From positions 62,001 to 126,000 of the forward strand of contig CANLUL010000004.1 of assembly GCA_947494305.1 (NCBI GenBank): a DNA stretch of 64,000 nucleotides, given 5' to 3'. Position 1 is the stretch's first letter. Every line of letters begins with the position of its first letter. A program made the position numbers and the translations under genes. Source of the DNA: an uncultured Sphingomonadaceae bacterium. Lineage in GTDB: Bacteria; Pseudomonadota; Alphaproteobacteria; Sphingomonadales; Sphingomonadaceae. A model generated the notes under the pieces. The model made no database searches, was not told the origin of the DNA, and worked only from the letters and a program-made list of their open reading frames with translations. This document shows positions 9,575 through 17,887 of this stretch, one piece after another.

Positions 9575-10672
9575 CTAAAAGAGGCGTTTTACCCAGCTAT
9601 GATTGTCCGGAGCAATGCCTCTTTGTATATCAACCAGACGCGATCTTAGTTTCTCCGTCAACTGTCCGGGTCCCCCAGAACCTATAGTAAACGAGCCCCC
9701 TGAAGATTTGACCGTACCGACCGACGTAACAACAGCAGCGGTTCCGCAAGCAAATGTTTCGCGCAAAGCACCGCTTTTGGCATCAGCTTCCCACTGATCT
9801 ATGGAATACAGCTCCTCACTGACGGTTAATCCTTCTTCACGCGCCAGTGTCATGATCGATTCTCGCGTAATACCAGGCAATATGGTTCCGGTCAGTGGCG
9901 GTGTGATAAGGCGCCCATCATCCATCACAAAAAACAGGTTCATACCGCCTAGTTCTTCAACCCATTTATGTTCGGCGGCATCAAGGAAAACAACTTGATC
10001 GCAATCCTGTTTAATCGCTTCAGCTTGGGCCACGAGACTAGCCGCATAGTTTCCTCCGCATTTTGCGGCACCGGTGCCTCCCGGCGCTGCCCTGCTATAA
10101 TCTTCGGACACCCAAATCGTGACCGCTGATGATCCTTTTTTGAAATAGGCTCCTGCTGGTGAAGCAATAACCAAATAGAGATATTGCTTGGCCGGCCTCA
10201 CACCCAAAAATACTTCGCTCGCGAACATGAAGGGGCGCAAATAGAGCGAACCGCCCTCGATGGATGGGATCCAATCGCGGTCTATATCGACCAGTTTTTC
10301 GATCGACTCCATAAACATATTGACCGGCAGCTCCGGCATGGCCATGCGCCGCGCAGATGCCTGAAATCGCTTTGCATTTTCTTCGGGGCGGAACAGCGCT
10401 GTGCTGCCGTCCTCAAGACGATAGGCTTTCATACCTTCGAATATTTCCTGGGCATAGTGCAGCACGGACGATGCCGGATCCATTTGGATAGCCTCTCGTT
10501 TTTGCACACGCGCATCATGCCACCCCTGTCCTTCAGACCAGCGGATCATTGTCATGTGATCGGTAAAAAGATTTCCAAACCCCGGATCTTCCAATAGTTT
10601 TTCGCGATCGGCCTTAGCGACGGGAGAATCGGTTTTCTCAATCGAAAATTGTTGGACACTGGATTCTGCCAT
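9575..10672 (-). CDS. ilvE: Branched-chain amino acid aminotransferase
   Basis: A class IV PLP-dependent aminotransferase that interconverts Leu, Ile and Val with their 2-oxo acids. Motifs include YAQEIFEGMKAYR, LYLRPFMFAS, the segment GGNYAASLVAQAEA that holds the PLP-lysine neighbourhood (AAKCGGNYAAS), VEELGGMNLFFV and TGTILPGITRESI. The family usually has about 360 residues. The start at 10672 (MAESSVQQ) gives 365 residues, whereas the upstream extension to 10741 would run into the shared promoter region. The ribosome site is weak (GAAAG). It is divergent from a MarR-type gene; the 100-base gap holds the inverted repeat at 10761-10787, which may control both genes. Confidence 0.94.
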   Translation of the reverse strand: MAESSVQQFSIEKTDSPVAKADREKLLEDPGFGNLFTDHMTMIRWSEGQGWHDARVQKREAIQMDPASSVLHYAQEIFEGMKAYRLEDGSTALFRPEENAKRFQASARRMAMPELPVNMFMESIEKLVDIDRDWIPSIEGGSLYLRPFMFASEVFLGVRPAKQYLYLVIASPAGAYFKKGSSAVTIWVSEDYSRAAPGGTGAAKCGGNYAASLVAQAEAIKQDCDQVVFLDAAEHKWVEELGGMNLFFVMDDGRLITPPLTGTILPGITRESIMTLAREEGLTVSEELYSIDQWEADAKSGALRETFACGTAAVVTSVGTVKSSGGSFTIGSGGPGQLTEKLRSRLVDIQRGIAPDNHSWVKRLF

Positions 10673-10760
10673 GTTGTTGCTTTCACTATAGAATGGGGAC
10701 CAAAACGGGAATAGATGGAGCCCTGATTTGATATCTTGCAATCAGTCGAGCAGCCTGTCA

Positions 10761-10787
10761 AGATACGTCAACATGACTGACGTATCT
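10761..10787. promoter_or_regulatory. Perfect inverted repeat over the MarR-type start codon (putative autoregulatory operator)
   Basis: AGATACGTCA (10761-10770) is repeated as its exact reverse complement TGACGTATCT (10778-10787) across a 7-base spacer that contains the ATG at 10773. The 17-base centre-to-centre arrangement is of the size bound by a MarR-type dimer. Binding here would block translation start and transcription of the regulator, and could also influence ilvE about 90 bases away. Identity of the binding protein is inferred from adjacency. Confidence 0.65.
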
Positions 10788-11285
10788 TCCTCTGCCGTTT
10801 CTCTCCCTGCATCATCGCTCTTTATGCGTGAAGATGAGATTAGACGTGGCGTAGAACTGCTGTATTTCGGGTATACACGACTGACGAATGCCATTGACCA
10901 GGAGCTTGCAAAACAAGGATTGGGACGCGCGCACCACCGGGCACTTTATTTTATCGCCAGACAACCAGACCTGACCGTTGGCGATTTGCTAAAACTTCTT
11001 GCCATTACAAAGCAATCGCTTGGTCGGGTGCTTAAAGATCTTCATGAGCGTGATTTGGTGATCACTAAATCAGGAATTGTTGACCGTCGGCAGAAACTGT
11101 TGCGATTGACCGACAGTGGATCGAAATTGGAGCAAGAATTGTTCCAGCAACTCAGCCAAAAGCTATCCTCTGCTTATGCGTCTGCAGGACAGGAAGCAGT
11201 GACTGGGTTCTGGCATGTTCTGGAAGGGTTGGTTCCCGAGGCCGATAGGCAGATGGTTTTTGACTTACGCAAAGAACGAACCTGA
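10773..11285 (+). CDS. MarR-family winged-helix transcriptional regulator
   Basis: The 170-residue protein has the MarR fold: ELLYFGYTRLTNAIDQELAKQGLGRAHHRALYFIARQPDLTVGDLLKLLAITKQSLGRVLKDLHERDLV, with recognition helix TKQSLGRVLKDL and the wing around DRRQKLLRLT. I chose ATG 10773 because it gives the usual MarR length. A TTG at 10728 preceded by GGAG at 7 bases is an alternative that would add 15 residues and translate the first arm of the inverted repeat. The gene is divergent from ilvE, which suggests, without proving, control of amino acid metabolism. The ligand is unknown. Confidence 0.88.
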   Translation: MTDVSSSAVSLPASSLFMREDEIRRGVELLYFGYTRLTNAIDQELAKQGLGRAHHRALYFIARQPDLTVGDLLKLLAITKQSLGRVLKDLHERDLVITKSGIVDRRQKLLRLTDSGSKLEQELFQQLSQKLSSAYASAGQEAVTGFWHVLEGLVPEADRQMVFDLRKERT

Positions 11286-11300
11286 GACAGGTTTTTAAAA

Positions 11301-12119
11301 CTAGTTTTTGGCTTCTTCTGCCATTTCACGATTGCGTTCCATCGCCGCCTTCAAAACATCTTTCATCAACAGATTTACTCGGTCTTCTGAATCCAGCACG
11401 TCAAGTCCCTTGCGTGTCACACCGCCTGGGCTTGCTACGCGGTCAGCCAGCACGCCTGGACTATCTTCCGCTCCTGCGGCCAATTCTGCTGCGCCTTCAA
11501 CCATCGCGAGGGCCAACCGTGCCGCTTGATCGGCGCCCATGCCCAATTCCCCAGCAGACACAGCAAGCGCATCAATGAAACGGAATAGAAAAGCCGGTCC
11601 CGACCCCGACAATGCCGTCGCCAAATGCATCTGATCTTCATTGGCGAGCCATTCGGGTCGGCCAAGCGGTGAAAACAGATTGTTCATCTGCTCTTTCAAC
11701 CCCGGATCATCCGAGCGGCTAACCATGATCATCGGGGACTTACCAACCGTAACCGCCATATTGGGCATCAAGCGCACAATATTGCCAGCAAGGGGAATTG
11801 CGGCGGCCAGGATATCAAGCTCTGTCCCGGCAAGGATCGACACCAATGTGGTTTGCGAATTGCAGTGCGGTGCCAATTCAGATGCAATATCACCGAGCAT
11901 ATGTGGCTTAACCGAAAGCAACACCAGTTCAGGTGGATCGCCATCCGGATAATCAGCTCGTGCGGTCAGGCCCTGAGGCAGTCTTGAAGGTGAAGGGTCA
12001 ATAACGGTAATATTTGATGCTGGAGCACCTTGATCAAGCCAGGCCTGTGCAATCGAACCGCCCATATTGCCGCAACCAATAACCCAAATATTCTGGGGCC
12101 AATTTATGGCAGCGCTCAC
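11301..12119 (-). CDS. proC: Pyrroline-5-carboxylate reductase
   Basis: This enzyme reduces 1-pyrroline-5-carboxylate to proline with NAD(P)H. The 272-residue protein begins with the nucleotide-binding motif WVIGCGNMGGSIAQAW, has VLLSVKPHML, the conserved stretch RLMPNMAVTVGKSPM, and the dimerisation/active-site region LSGSGPAFLFRFIDAL followed by SPGGVTRKGLDVL. Its start codon overlaps the stop of the upstream ybjN-like gene by four bases (ATGA), so the two form an operon. The arrangement ybjN-proC is common in alphaproteobacteria. Confidence 0.94.
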   Translation of the reverse strand: MSAAINWPQNIWVIGCGNMGGSIAQAWLDQGAPASNITVIDPSPSRLPQGLTARADYPDGDPPELVLLSVKPHMLGDIASELAPHCNSQTTLVSILAGTELDILAAAIPLAGNIVRLMPNMAVTVGKSPMIMVSRSDDPGLKEQMNNLFSPLGRPEWLANEDQMHLATALSGSGPAFLFRFIDALAVSAGELGMGADQAARLALAMVEGAAELAAGAEDSPGVLADRVASPGGVTRKGLDVLDSEDRVNLLMKDVLKAAMERNREMAEEAKN

Positions 12120-12622
12120 GCTTCGCCCTGCGTATCAACCATGGCATGCTCAATTGCGTCCTTGGGGCTTTTGTCGCTCCACAATACAAATTGAAATACG
12201 GGATAAAAGCGTTCCCATTCTTCAATCGCCATATCAACAATGGCCTGCGCCTGATCGAGACCAAGCATACCATCATTGCCCAGCATTGTTGCATGTCGAA
12301 ACAGCAAGATGCTGTTGTTGGACCATAGGTCGAAATGACCCAGCCAAAGCTGTTCGTTGATTAGTCCCAGTGTTTCGTAAATGGCCTGAATCTTATCATC
12401 CGGCACACGGATGTCGGGCAGCAGAAGCAGTTGTAGCACGCGGTCTTCTGCGCGCCATATCCCGCGAAGCTGATAACTGGTCCAGTTACCCTTAATCTCA
12501 ACAGAGATTTCTTCTTCGCTGACATGATCGACCGACCAGCCACGTGCTTCGAAAAAAGCCGCCAGCATATCGACCGGGGGGGCTTCCTCCTGGTCGAGCT
12601 CAGACCACTGGTCTTCAAGCAT
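12116..12622 (-). CDS. YbjN domain protein
   Basis: The 168-residue soluble protein has the YbjN-type pattern: a DMLAAFFEARGW helix, strands VDHVSEEEISVEIKG and YQLRGIWRAEDRVLQLLLLPDIRVPDDK, then LINEQLWLGHFDLWSNNSILLFRHATML. These match the bacterial sensory transduction regulator/YbjN family, which has a type III secretion chaperone-like fold and no known enzymatic activity. It overlaps proC by four bases. Its job in this operon is not known. Confidence 0.85.
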   Translation of the reverse strand: MLEDQWSELDQEEAPPVDMLAAFFEARGWSVDHVSEEEISVEIKGNWTSYQLRGIWRAEDRVLQLLLLPDIRVPDDKIQAIYETLGLINEQLWLGHFDLWSNNSILLFRHATMLGNDGMLGLDQAQAIVDMAIEEWERFYPVFQFVLWSDKSPKDAIEHAMVDTQGEA

Positions 12623-12755
12623 TGTTTTGGTTCATGAATGTAGTCACACCCTCCCTCTGGCCTAGCCAGAGAGTCGGGGCAAGCCGATCAACCATGCCCT
12701 CCCACATTGTTTGTGGGAAGACTGTGGATAATGGATTTGCGCTATCGCAATTTAA

Positions 12756-13145
12756 TTACTTGCTGGAATTGGGCTTTTTTACTGCTGGCTTTGCAGCCGT
12801 CTTCCGAGTTGTGGCAGGCTTTCTAGCAGCAGGCTTTGCTTTGCTGGCAGTCTTGCGTGCTGCTGGTCGTTTCGCCGCCGGTTTTCTCGCTGCGGGTGCT
12901 TTTGTTCCGCCTTTTTCTAACGCATCAACGCGTTTTTTCAGGGCATCAGCCTCGGCGCGAGCCTTGGCCGCCATATCCTTCACCGCGTCAAATTCCTCGC
13001 GCGACACAAAGTCCATTCCGCCGAACCATTCTTTTGCTCGCTCCCGCGCGCTAGATTCTGCCTCGCGGCCAACACCGGCCATGGTTCCTGCTAGGCCATT
13101 TAAAACCTTGGCGAGATCATCAAAAAATTTGTTCTGACTTTGCAT
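12756..13145 (-). CDS. UbiK-like accessory factor (BMFP domain) with Lys/Ala/Pro-rich tail
   Basis: From the ATG at 13145, preceded by GGAG at 7 bases, the product has 129 residues. The first 75 match the UbiK/YqiC BMFP family: MQSQNKFFDDLAKVLNGLAGTMAG and VSREEFDAVKDMAAKARAEADALKKRVDALEK, a coiled coil that trimerises. UbiK assists the soluble ubiquinone-biosynthesis complex. The last 50 residues are low-complexity repeats of KPAA, RKTA and KPA units, basic and resembling histone H1-like tails; such tails are frequent in alphaproteobacterial members. The tail makes a spurious long reading frame on the opposite strand. Confidence 0.82.
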   Translation of the reverse strand: MQSQNKFFDDLAKVLNGLAGTMAGVGREAESSARERAKEWFGGMDFVSREEFDAVKDMAAKARAEADALKKRVDALEKGGTKAPAARKPAAKRPAARKTASKAKPAARKPATTRKTAAKPAVKKPNSSK

Positions 13146-13195
13146 GTTATAACTCCATCGCAGACCTAGTTTTGGGTCCATTATCCCTTACTCAA

Positions 13196-13711
13196 CTATA
13201 TTTGGGTTCTCGCAGCCGGAACAACAAGGGTTTCGGCATTCGGATTTAGCCAATCTATCTGCTTGTTGAGTACACCAGCAAAACAGAGCCAAGCCAGATA
13301 GGGGACCATCAACCAGGCCGCAGCCTTTCTGATCCGTCCAAAAACCATCGTCGTTGCCAAAGCGGCGATAAAAATAGTGACCAGCAACCAAAATGCAGCA
13401 GATACTTGATGCATCCCAAAAAATAGCGGTGACCAGAAAAGATTGAGCGCAAACTGAACAAGAAAAAGAATGATAGCCAAACCGCGCAAAGGAGCACCGC
13501 GGGCGTGCAATATCATCGCAAAGGATATCCCCATCATCGCATATAGAATACTCCATGCCACGCCGAACAACCAGCCGGGGGGTTGCGCCGCTGGTTTTTC
13601 TAGCGCGCTAAACCAGCGGTTTTCTTCGCCTGATCCAGCAACCTGACCAGCCATGAACCCGAGCAAAACAATCACTGGTACAATGAACAAAATCCACCGC
13701 AACAGCGACAT
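13196..13711 (-). CDS. TspO/MBR family membrane protein
   Basis: From the ATG at 13711 (AAAGG 10 bases upstream) the protein has 171 residues with five hydrophobic helices. It carries the family signatures WFSALEKPAAQPPGWLFGVAWSILYAMMGIS, LFLVQFALNLFWSPLFFG and PYLAWLCFAGVLN. TspO is a Trp-rich outer or inner membrane protein binding porphyrins and sterols, and in alphaproteobacteria it modulates tetrapyrrole metabolism and stress responses. A longer frame to 13810 would add a hydrophilic, Gln/His-rich segment not expected in the family. Confidence 0.9.
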   Translation of the reverse strand: MSLLRWILFIVPVIVLLGFMAGQVAGSGEENRWFSALEKPAAQPPGWLFGVAWSILYAMMGISFAMILHARGAPLRGLAIILFLVQFALNLFWSPLFFGMHQVSAAFWLLVTIFIAALATTMVFGRIRKAAAWLMVPYLAWLCFAGVLNKQIDWLNPNAETLVVPAARTQI

Positions 13712-13990
13712 TCGTAATTGGCCTTTGGATGCAATCTGGTTCAAATTCTGATCCTCAGTGGTCCCATGCCCTTGAGATGGATGGAATTGTTTCGCGCGTC
13801 CCTTAAGCAAAGCTAGGTGATTCTACCAGAGCGAAGAGATTATTACGCCGTCAACTGCGATATTCTGATCGAAAATCAAACAAATCTGGATATTTGAGAA
13901 ACACACCCCATTTTGATTGATCATGGTGAAGTGCAGTCGATCCAACTGACAAGGATTGTGACCCACTCAACCCACTGCTAGGCGATAGAG

Positions 13991-15820
13991 ATGAGTGATC
14001 AAAAAATAGAACAATCTTCCGGTAAGGATAAGCTCGACGAAAATACCCACCGCAAAATAGGAAATTTGCGCATGGTTTGGGTTCGGGCCGTTCATTATCC
14101 TAAACAAATAGTCTTTGCCGGTATCGCGCTGATGGTTGCCGCTTTTGCTACACTAGCTATTCCGATCGGATTTAAGGAAATTGTTGATAACGGATTTGCT
14201 TCTGAAGGCGGCAATATTGCTCCATATTTTCAAGCACTTTTGGTCATTGTTGCAATTCTGGCAGTGGCAACTGCTTGCCGGTTTTACTTCGTAAGTTGGC
14301 TAGGCGAACGGGTTGTCGCCGATATCCGTCTTGCGGTGCAGAAAAACTTACTCCGTCTGGCACCCGGCTTTTTTGAGGAAAACCGGCCATCTGAAATTGC
14401 ATCGAGGATGACCTCTGATACGGCGATTATTGAGCAGGTTGTCGGAACAACAGTGTCTGTAGCGCTTCGCAATTCCGTCGTCGGGATTGGCGGGATTATT
14501 TATCTATTTACTCTAGCGCCGACCCTGACAGCAGGCCTCTTGCTGGGGATACCTGTCGTTATTCTTCCTATCGTGTTTATTGGACGAAAGCTAACCAATG
14601 TATCACGCTTTAGCCAGGATCGTGTAGCCGACGTTGGAGCAATGGTTGCCGAGACTCTCGGCGCAATGAAAATCGTACAGGCTTTTGGACAGGAAAAGCG
14701 CGAACATGATCGCTTTGGTGGCGCAGTAAATGCCACTTTCGAAACGGCCAAGCGACGGATACGGTTGCGCGCTGCATTGACGGCTGTTGTAATTGCGCTG
14801 ATCTTCTCTGGTATTACCATGCTCATGTGGCGCGGTGCGATTGGCGTGTCTGACGGTTCCATTTCTCCTGGTTCCATAGCCGCCTTTGTGCTGACCGGCG
14901 GCTTAGTCGCAGGGGCCTTTGGCGCATTAACCGAAGTTTATGGCGATTTGCTGCGTGCGGCGGGTGCCGCTGGCCGACTGGCGGAGCTTTTAGAAGAAAA
15001 ACCTGAAATAGCACCGCCCGCCTCGCCGATCACACTACCGGAACCGCCGCGGGGACAGATTACCTATGACAACGTGACGTTCGCTTACCCCACACGGCCT
15101 GACACCAACGCCCTGCAAAACTTCTCCTTAAAGGTAACGCCCGGCGAGACAGTGGCGGTTGTAGGTCCATCGGGTGCCGGTAAATCAACATTGTTCCAAC
15201 TGGCGCAGCGTTTCTACGATCCCAATTCAGGCAGCGTCCGGATTGACGGCGTCTCGCTCCCCTCGGCTGATCCCGGTGATATCCGCCAGCGCATGGCTCT
15301 GGTGCCTCAGGATACCGTATTGTTTGCAGCCAGTGCACGGGACAATCTGCGCTACGGACAATGGGATGCGACCGATGAAGATATCTGGAAAGCAGCGAGA
15401 GCGGCTAATGCTGAGCAGTTTTTAAAGGCCCTGCCCGAGGGTTTGGATACTTTCATGGGGGAAGCGGGTACACGCCTGTCTGGCGGTCAACGTCAGCGCG
15501 TATCCATCGCACGCGCCATATTGCGAAACACGCCCATATTATTGCTTGATGAAGCCACTTCGGCGCTTGATGCGGAAAGTGAAAAGTTGGTTCAAGATGC
15601 TCTCGAGCATCTAATGGAGGATCGCACGACTTTGGTCATCGCCCACCGTCTAGCCACAATTCGATCGGCAGACCGCATCATAGTGATGGATGAAGGTCGC
15701 ATTGTGGAAGAGGGTAACCATGACAGTCTTATGGCCAAAAATGGTCTATATTCAAGACTGGCTGATTTGCAGTTCAACAGCGGCGACCTTACCCAGAAGC
15801 CAAGCAAAGCCAAAGCCTAG
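13991..15820 (+). CDS. ABC transporter, fused permease and ATPase (ABCB/MsbA type)
   Basis: The 609-residue half-transporter has a six-helix exporter domain (about 35-330) and an ATPase domain with Walker A GPSGAGKST, Q loop VPQDTVLFA, signature LSGGQRQR and Walker B ILLLDEATSALD followed by the H loop IAHRLAT. It should work as a homodimer, exporting lipids or drugs. The family is broad, so the substrate cannot be given. A perfect bidirectional hairpin terminator lies about 65 bases after its stop. The 180 bases upstream contain no gene. Confidence 0.93.
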   Translation: MSDQKIEQSSGKDKLDENTHRKIGNLRMVWVRAVHYPKQIVFAGIALMVAAFATLAIPIGFKEIVDNGFASEGGNIAPYFQALLVIVAILAVATACRFYFVSWLGERVVADIRLAVQKNLLRLAPGFFEENRPSEIASRMTSDTAIIEQVVGTTVSVALRNSVVGIGGIIYLFTLAPTLTAGLLLGIPVVILPIVFIGRKLTNVSRFSQDRVADVGAMVAETLGAMKIVQAFGQEKREHDRFGGAVNATFETAKRRIRLRAALTAVVIALIFSGITMLMWRGAIGVSDGSISPGSIAAFVLTGGLVAGAFGALTEVYGDLLRAAGAAGRLAELLEEKPEIAPPASPITLPEPPRGQITYDNVTFAYPTRPDTNALQNFSLKVTPGETVAVVGPSGAGKSTLFQLAQRFYDPNSGSVRIDGVSLPSADPGDIRQRMALVPQDTVLFAASARDNLRYGQWDATDEDIWKAARAANAEQFLKALPEGLDTFMGEAGTRLSGGQRQRVSIARAILRNTPILLLDEATSALDAESEKLVQDALEHLMEDRTTLVIAHRLATIRSADRIIVMDEGRIVEEGNHDSLMAKNGLYSRLADLQFNSGDLTQKPSKAKA

Positions 15821-15886
15821 GATCGAAATTTCAAAGCCATTGTTAACGGCAATGGATAACGCACCGGCGATAACTCAAGACACAAA

Positions 15887-15915
15887 AAAGGGCGATGCCA
15901 ATGGCACCGCCCTTT
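15887..15915. terminator. Bidirectional terminator between ABC transporter and exbD
   Basis: AAAGGGCG at 15887-15894 pairs with CGCCCTTT at 15908-15915, and the inner ATGCCA/ATGGCA adds further pairing. An A run precedes it and T-rich sequence follows, so it can stop both the rightward ABC gene and the leftward TonB operon. Confidence 0.8.
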
Positions 15916-15934
15916 GTAATTCTTTTAGCCAGTT

Positions 15935-16387
15935 TTAGTTTGGTGGCCGGCTAGCCTTGTTGAAGGTGCCATATTGCTCGTTACCAACAAAACCAAACTT
16001 GGTAATACCGCTATCCTTAATTACCGCCAGAATACGATCCACCGTTAGATAGTTACTCGCCGGATCCGGTTGAAACTGAAGTTCAGGTTCAGGCACCATT
16101 GACTTTGTTTGGGCCAGATATTGCTTCACCTGATTCAACGTTGCCGGAGCGTCATTCCACAAAATTTCATTGCGGGCAGTTACACCAAGACGGTTTTTCA
16201 CCGGGTCAATAGCATCCGGTGGCGGTGGATTGTTATCCGATACTGGAAGATCAATTTTCACCGCGTGGGTTTGGATCGGAATTGTAATAATGAACATGAT
16301 GAGAAGAACCAAAAGGACGTCGATGAGCGGCGTCGTGTTCATCTCCATCATTGGTTCGCCATTGTCTTTACCGCCACTCATTGCCAT
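15935..16387 (-). CDS. exbD: Biopolymer transport protein ExbD (second copy)
   Basis: This 150-residue protein has the ExbD layout: a short cytoplasmic start, EMNTTPLIDVLLVLLIMFIITIPI (one membrane helix with the essential Asp in the LIDVLLVLL helix that carries protons), and a periplasmic domain. It is the last gene of the tonB-exbB-exbD-exbD operon, 42 bases after the first exbD. Sphingomonads and xanthomonads often have two ExbD proteins, of which the second can be dedicated to certain receptors. Confidence 0.93.
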   Translation of the reverse strand: MAMSGGKDNGEPMMEMNTTPLIDVLLVLLIMFIITIPIQTHAVKIDLPVSDNNPPPPDAIDPVKNRLGVTARNEILWNDAPATLNQVKQYLAQTKSMVPEPELQFQPDPASNYLTVDRILAVIKDSGITKFGFVGNEQYGTFNKASRPPN

Positions 16388-16429
16388 GTGCGCGTCTCCT
16401 TAACTCTTTTCATTTTCAGCTCGCAACAA

Positions 16430-16954
16430 TCAGGTCGTTGGAGCGATTGGTGTGGACAAGAAGCCAACTTTGGCAAATCCTGCGCGCTGCATGGTGTAAA
16501 TCGCACCGCCAATGCACTTATAAGGTGTATTGATGTCACCACGAATATGAACTTCCGGCATGTCTTCCGGTGTCATGTTTTCCACGCCGCCCAGATTATC
16601 GATATGATCTTCCAGATGTTTCACTGCACGTTGAACCAATTCTGATGAATCGATTGGTGTCGTGTTCCAGTAGATACGACAGTTACCACCTGGATTTGCA
16701 CCTGCGAATTCCGGATCACCAGGATCCCGTCCAGCAGCATCTGTGGTCGTCACCGCGAGAAGAACATTTTCTCGTTTGGTTGTCGTTGGCTCAAACGGCA
16801 TCACTGGAAGTTCCAATTCAACTGTTTGTATAACCACCGGCACCGCGATCAGGAAGATGATGAGCAAAACCAACATGACGTCCACGAGCGGTGTCGTGTT
16901 AATATCCGACATCGGAGTTTCGTCACCACCTCCGCCTCCAGCACTCATTCCCAT
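16430..16954 (-). CDS. exbD: Biopolymer transport protein ExbD (first copy)
   Basis: The 174-residue protein shows the conserved DINTTPLVDVMLVLLIIFLIAVPV helix with the proton-carrying Asp and a periplasmic domain of about 120 residues containing VHIRGD. It is longer than the second ExbD because of an insertion (TTTDAAGRDPGDPEFAGANPGGNC) in the periplasmic part. It forms the inner-membrane motor with ExbB, which energises TonB-dependent uptake. The glycine-rich N-terminus (MGMSAGGGGGDE) resembles other sphingomonad ExbD proteins. Confidence 0.93.
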   Translation of the reverse strand: MGMSAGGGGGDETPMSDINTTPLVDVMLVLLIIFLIAVPVVIQTVELELPVMPFEPTTTKRENVLLAVTTTDAAGRDPGDPEFAGANPGGNCRIYWNTTPIDSSELVQRAVKHLEDHIDNLGGVENMTPEDMPEVHIRGDINTPYKCIGGAIYTMQRAGFAKVGFLSTPIAPTT

Positions 16955-17021
16955 AGGATTTTATCCTCTCAAAGCTTATTCATTACGGCAGGCATAAGAT
17001 ATCCTGCCAAGCAAATAATAG

Positions 17022-17046
17022 TGGGCGAGCACAGAATGCCCGCCCA
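17022..17046 (-). promoter_or_regulatory. Intercistronic hairpin between exbB and exbD
   Basis: TGGGCGAGC (17022-17030) pairs with GCCCGCCCA (17038-17046) with one mismatch around a 7-base loop, directly after the exbB stop. It lacks a strong T run, so it is more likely an RNA-processing or partial-termination element than the operon terminator. Confidence 0.5.
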
Positions 17047-17053
17047 TTCTAAT

Positions 17054-17812
17054 TTACTTTTTCGCTGCTGGTTTTGGCGCAGCTGCTTTTGCTGGCGCAG
17101 CAGTTTTCGCCGTAGCCGGCTTAACGTTACCGTCAGAAGCCATGTAACCCAATACGTCGTTAGAGAACGCACTCATTTGCTCAGCAATACGCTTATTACG
17201 ACCTTGCAGCCAGTTATAAGCAAGAACAGCAGGAACCGCCACACCAAGACCAAGAGCGGTCATGATAAGCGCTTCACCAACCGGTCCAGCCACAGCATCA
17301 ATCGAAGCCTGTCCAGCAATACCAATTTTGATAAGCGCGCGATAAATACCGATCACAGTACCGAACAAACCGATAAACGGTGAGGTAGCACCCACAGTTG
17401 CCAACCAAGGAAGGCCGGTTGCTAGTTTTGAATTGATCGTATCTTGCGAACGATTGATCGAACCGTGCAGCCAATCATGCGCTTCGACAGGATCGGTCAA
17501 TTTGCTGTGATCATCATCAGCTTTAATAGCATCATCCACAATCTGGCGATAAGCGGAGTTTTTGTCCAACTTCGCTGCGCCTTCTTTAAGGCTGCCTGTG
17601 CGCCAGAAAGTCGATTGCGCGGCTTCAAATTGTTTAAACACCTTGTTTTGCTCGAACAGTTTCGAAAACAAAATGTAAAAGGACGAAACCGACATGATAG
17701 CAAGGACGCCTAAAGTAAACCAAGCGATAACACCGCCTTGTTCCATGGCTTCCCAGAAGCCAAATGAATTTTGCGGCGCTCCGGCACCAGCTGCCAAAAT
17801 TTCAATTAACAT
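17054..17812 (-). CDS. exbB: ExbB/TolQ-type proton channel protein
   Basis: The 252-residue MotA/TolQ/ExbB family protein has a first membrane helix (GVIAWFTLGVLAIMSVSSFYILFS) and two later ones with the signatures LPWLATVGATSPFIGLFGTVIGIYRAL and VGEALIMTALGLGVAVPAVLAYNWL. The C-terminus is Ala/Pro/Lys-rich. With ExbD it forms the proton-driven motor for TonB. It is the second gene of the operon, 75 bases after tonB. Confidence 0.95.
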   Translation of the reverse strand: MLIEILAAGAGAPQNSFGFWEAMEQGGVIAWFTLGVLAIMSVSSFYILFSKLFEQNKVFKQFEAAQSTFWRTGSLKEGAAKLDKNSAYRQIVDDAIKADDDHSKLTDPVEAHDWLHGSINRSQDTINSKLATGLPWLATVGATSPFIGLFGTVIGIYRALIKIGIAGQASIDAVAGPVGEALIMTALGLGVAVPAVLAYNWLQGRNKRIAEQMSAFSNDVLGYMASDGNVKPATAKTAAPAKAAAPKPAAKK

Positions 17813-17852
17813 TTTTAAATTCCCCTCAGGATAAATTTATTTGATCAGTTTT

Positions 17853-17880
17853 GGTCAGATGAGAATGATCTCACCTGACC
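17853..17880 (-). promoter_or_regulatory. Intercistronic hairpin between tonB and exbB
   Basis: GGTCAGATGAG (17853-17863) pairs with CTCACCTGACC (17870-17880) with one mismatch and a 6-base loop. It lies immediately after the tonB stop on the transcribed strand and has no T run, resembling the element after exbB. Confidence 0.5.
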
Positions 17881-17887
17881 GATAAGA

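Noticed and set aside
10728-10772. TTG start with GGAG upstream for the MarR-type gene
   Set aside because: Kept as alternative only, since the ATG at 10773 gives the usual family length; the TTG would make an atypical N-terminal extension.
12544-13137. 197-residue frame on the plus strand, Ala/Phe/Arg-rich
   Set aside because: It is the reverse of the Lys/Ala/Pro repeats of the UbiK-like protein on the minus strand and has no ribosome site or family pattern.
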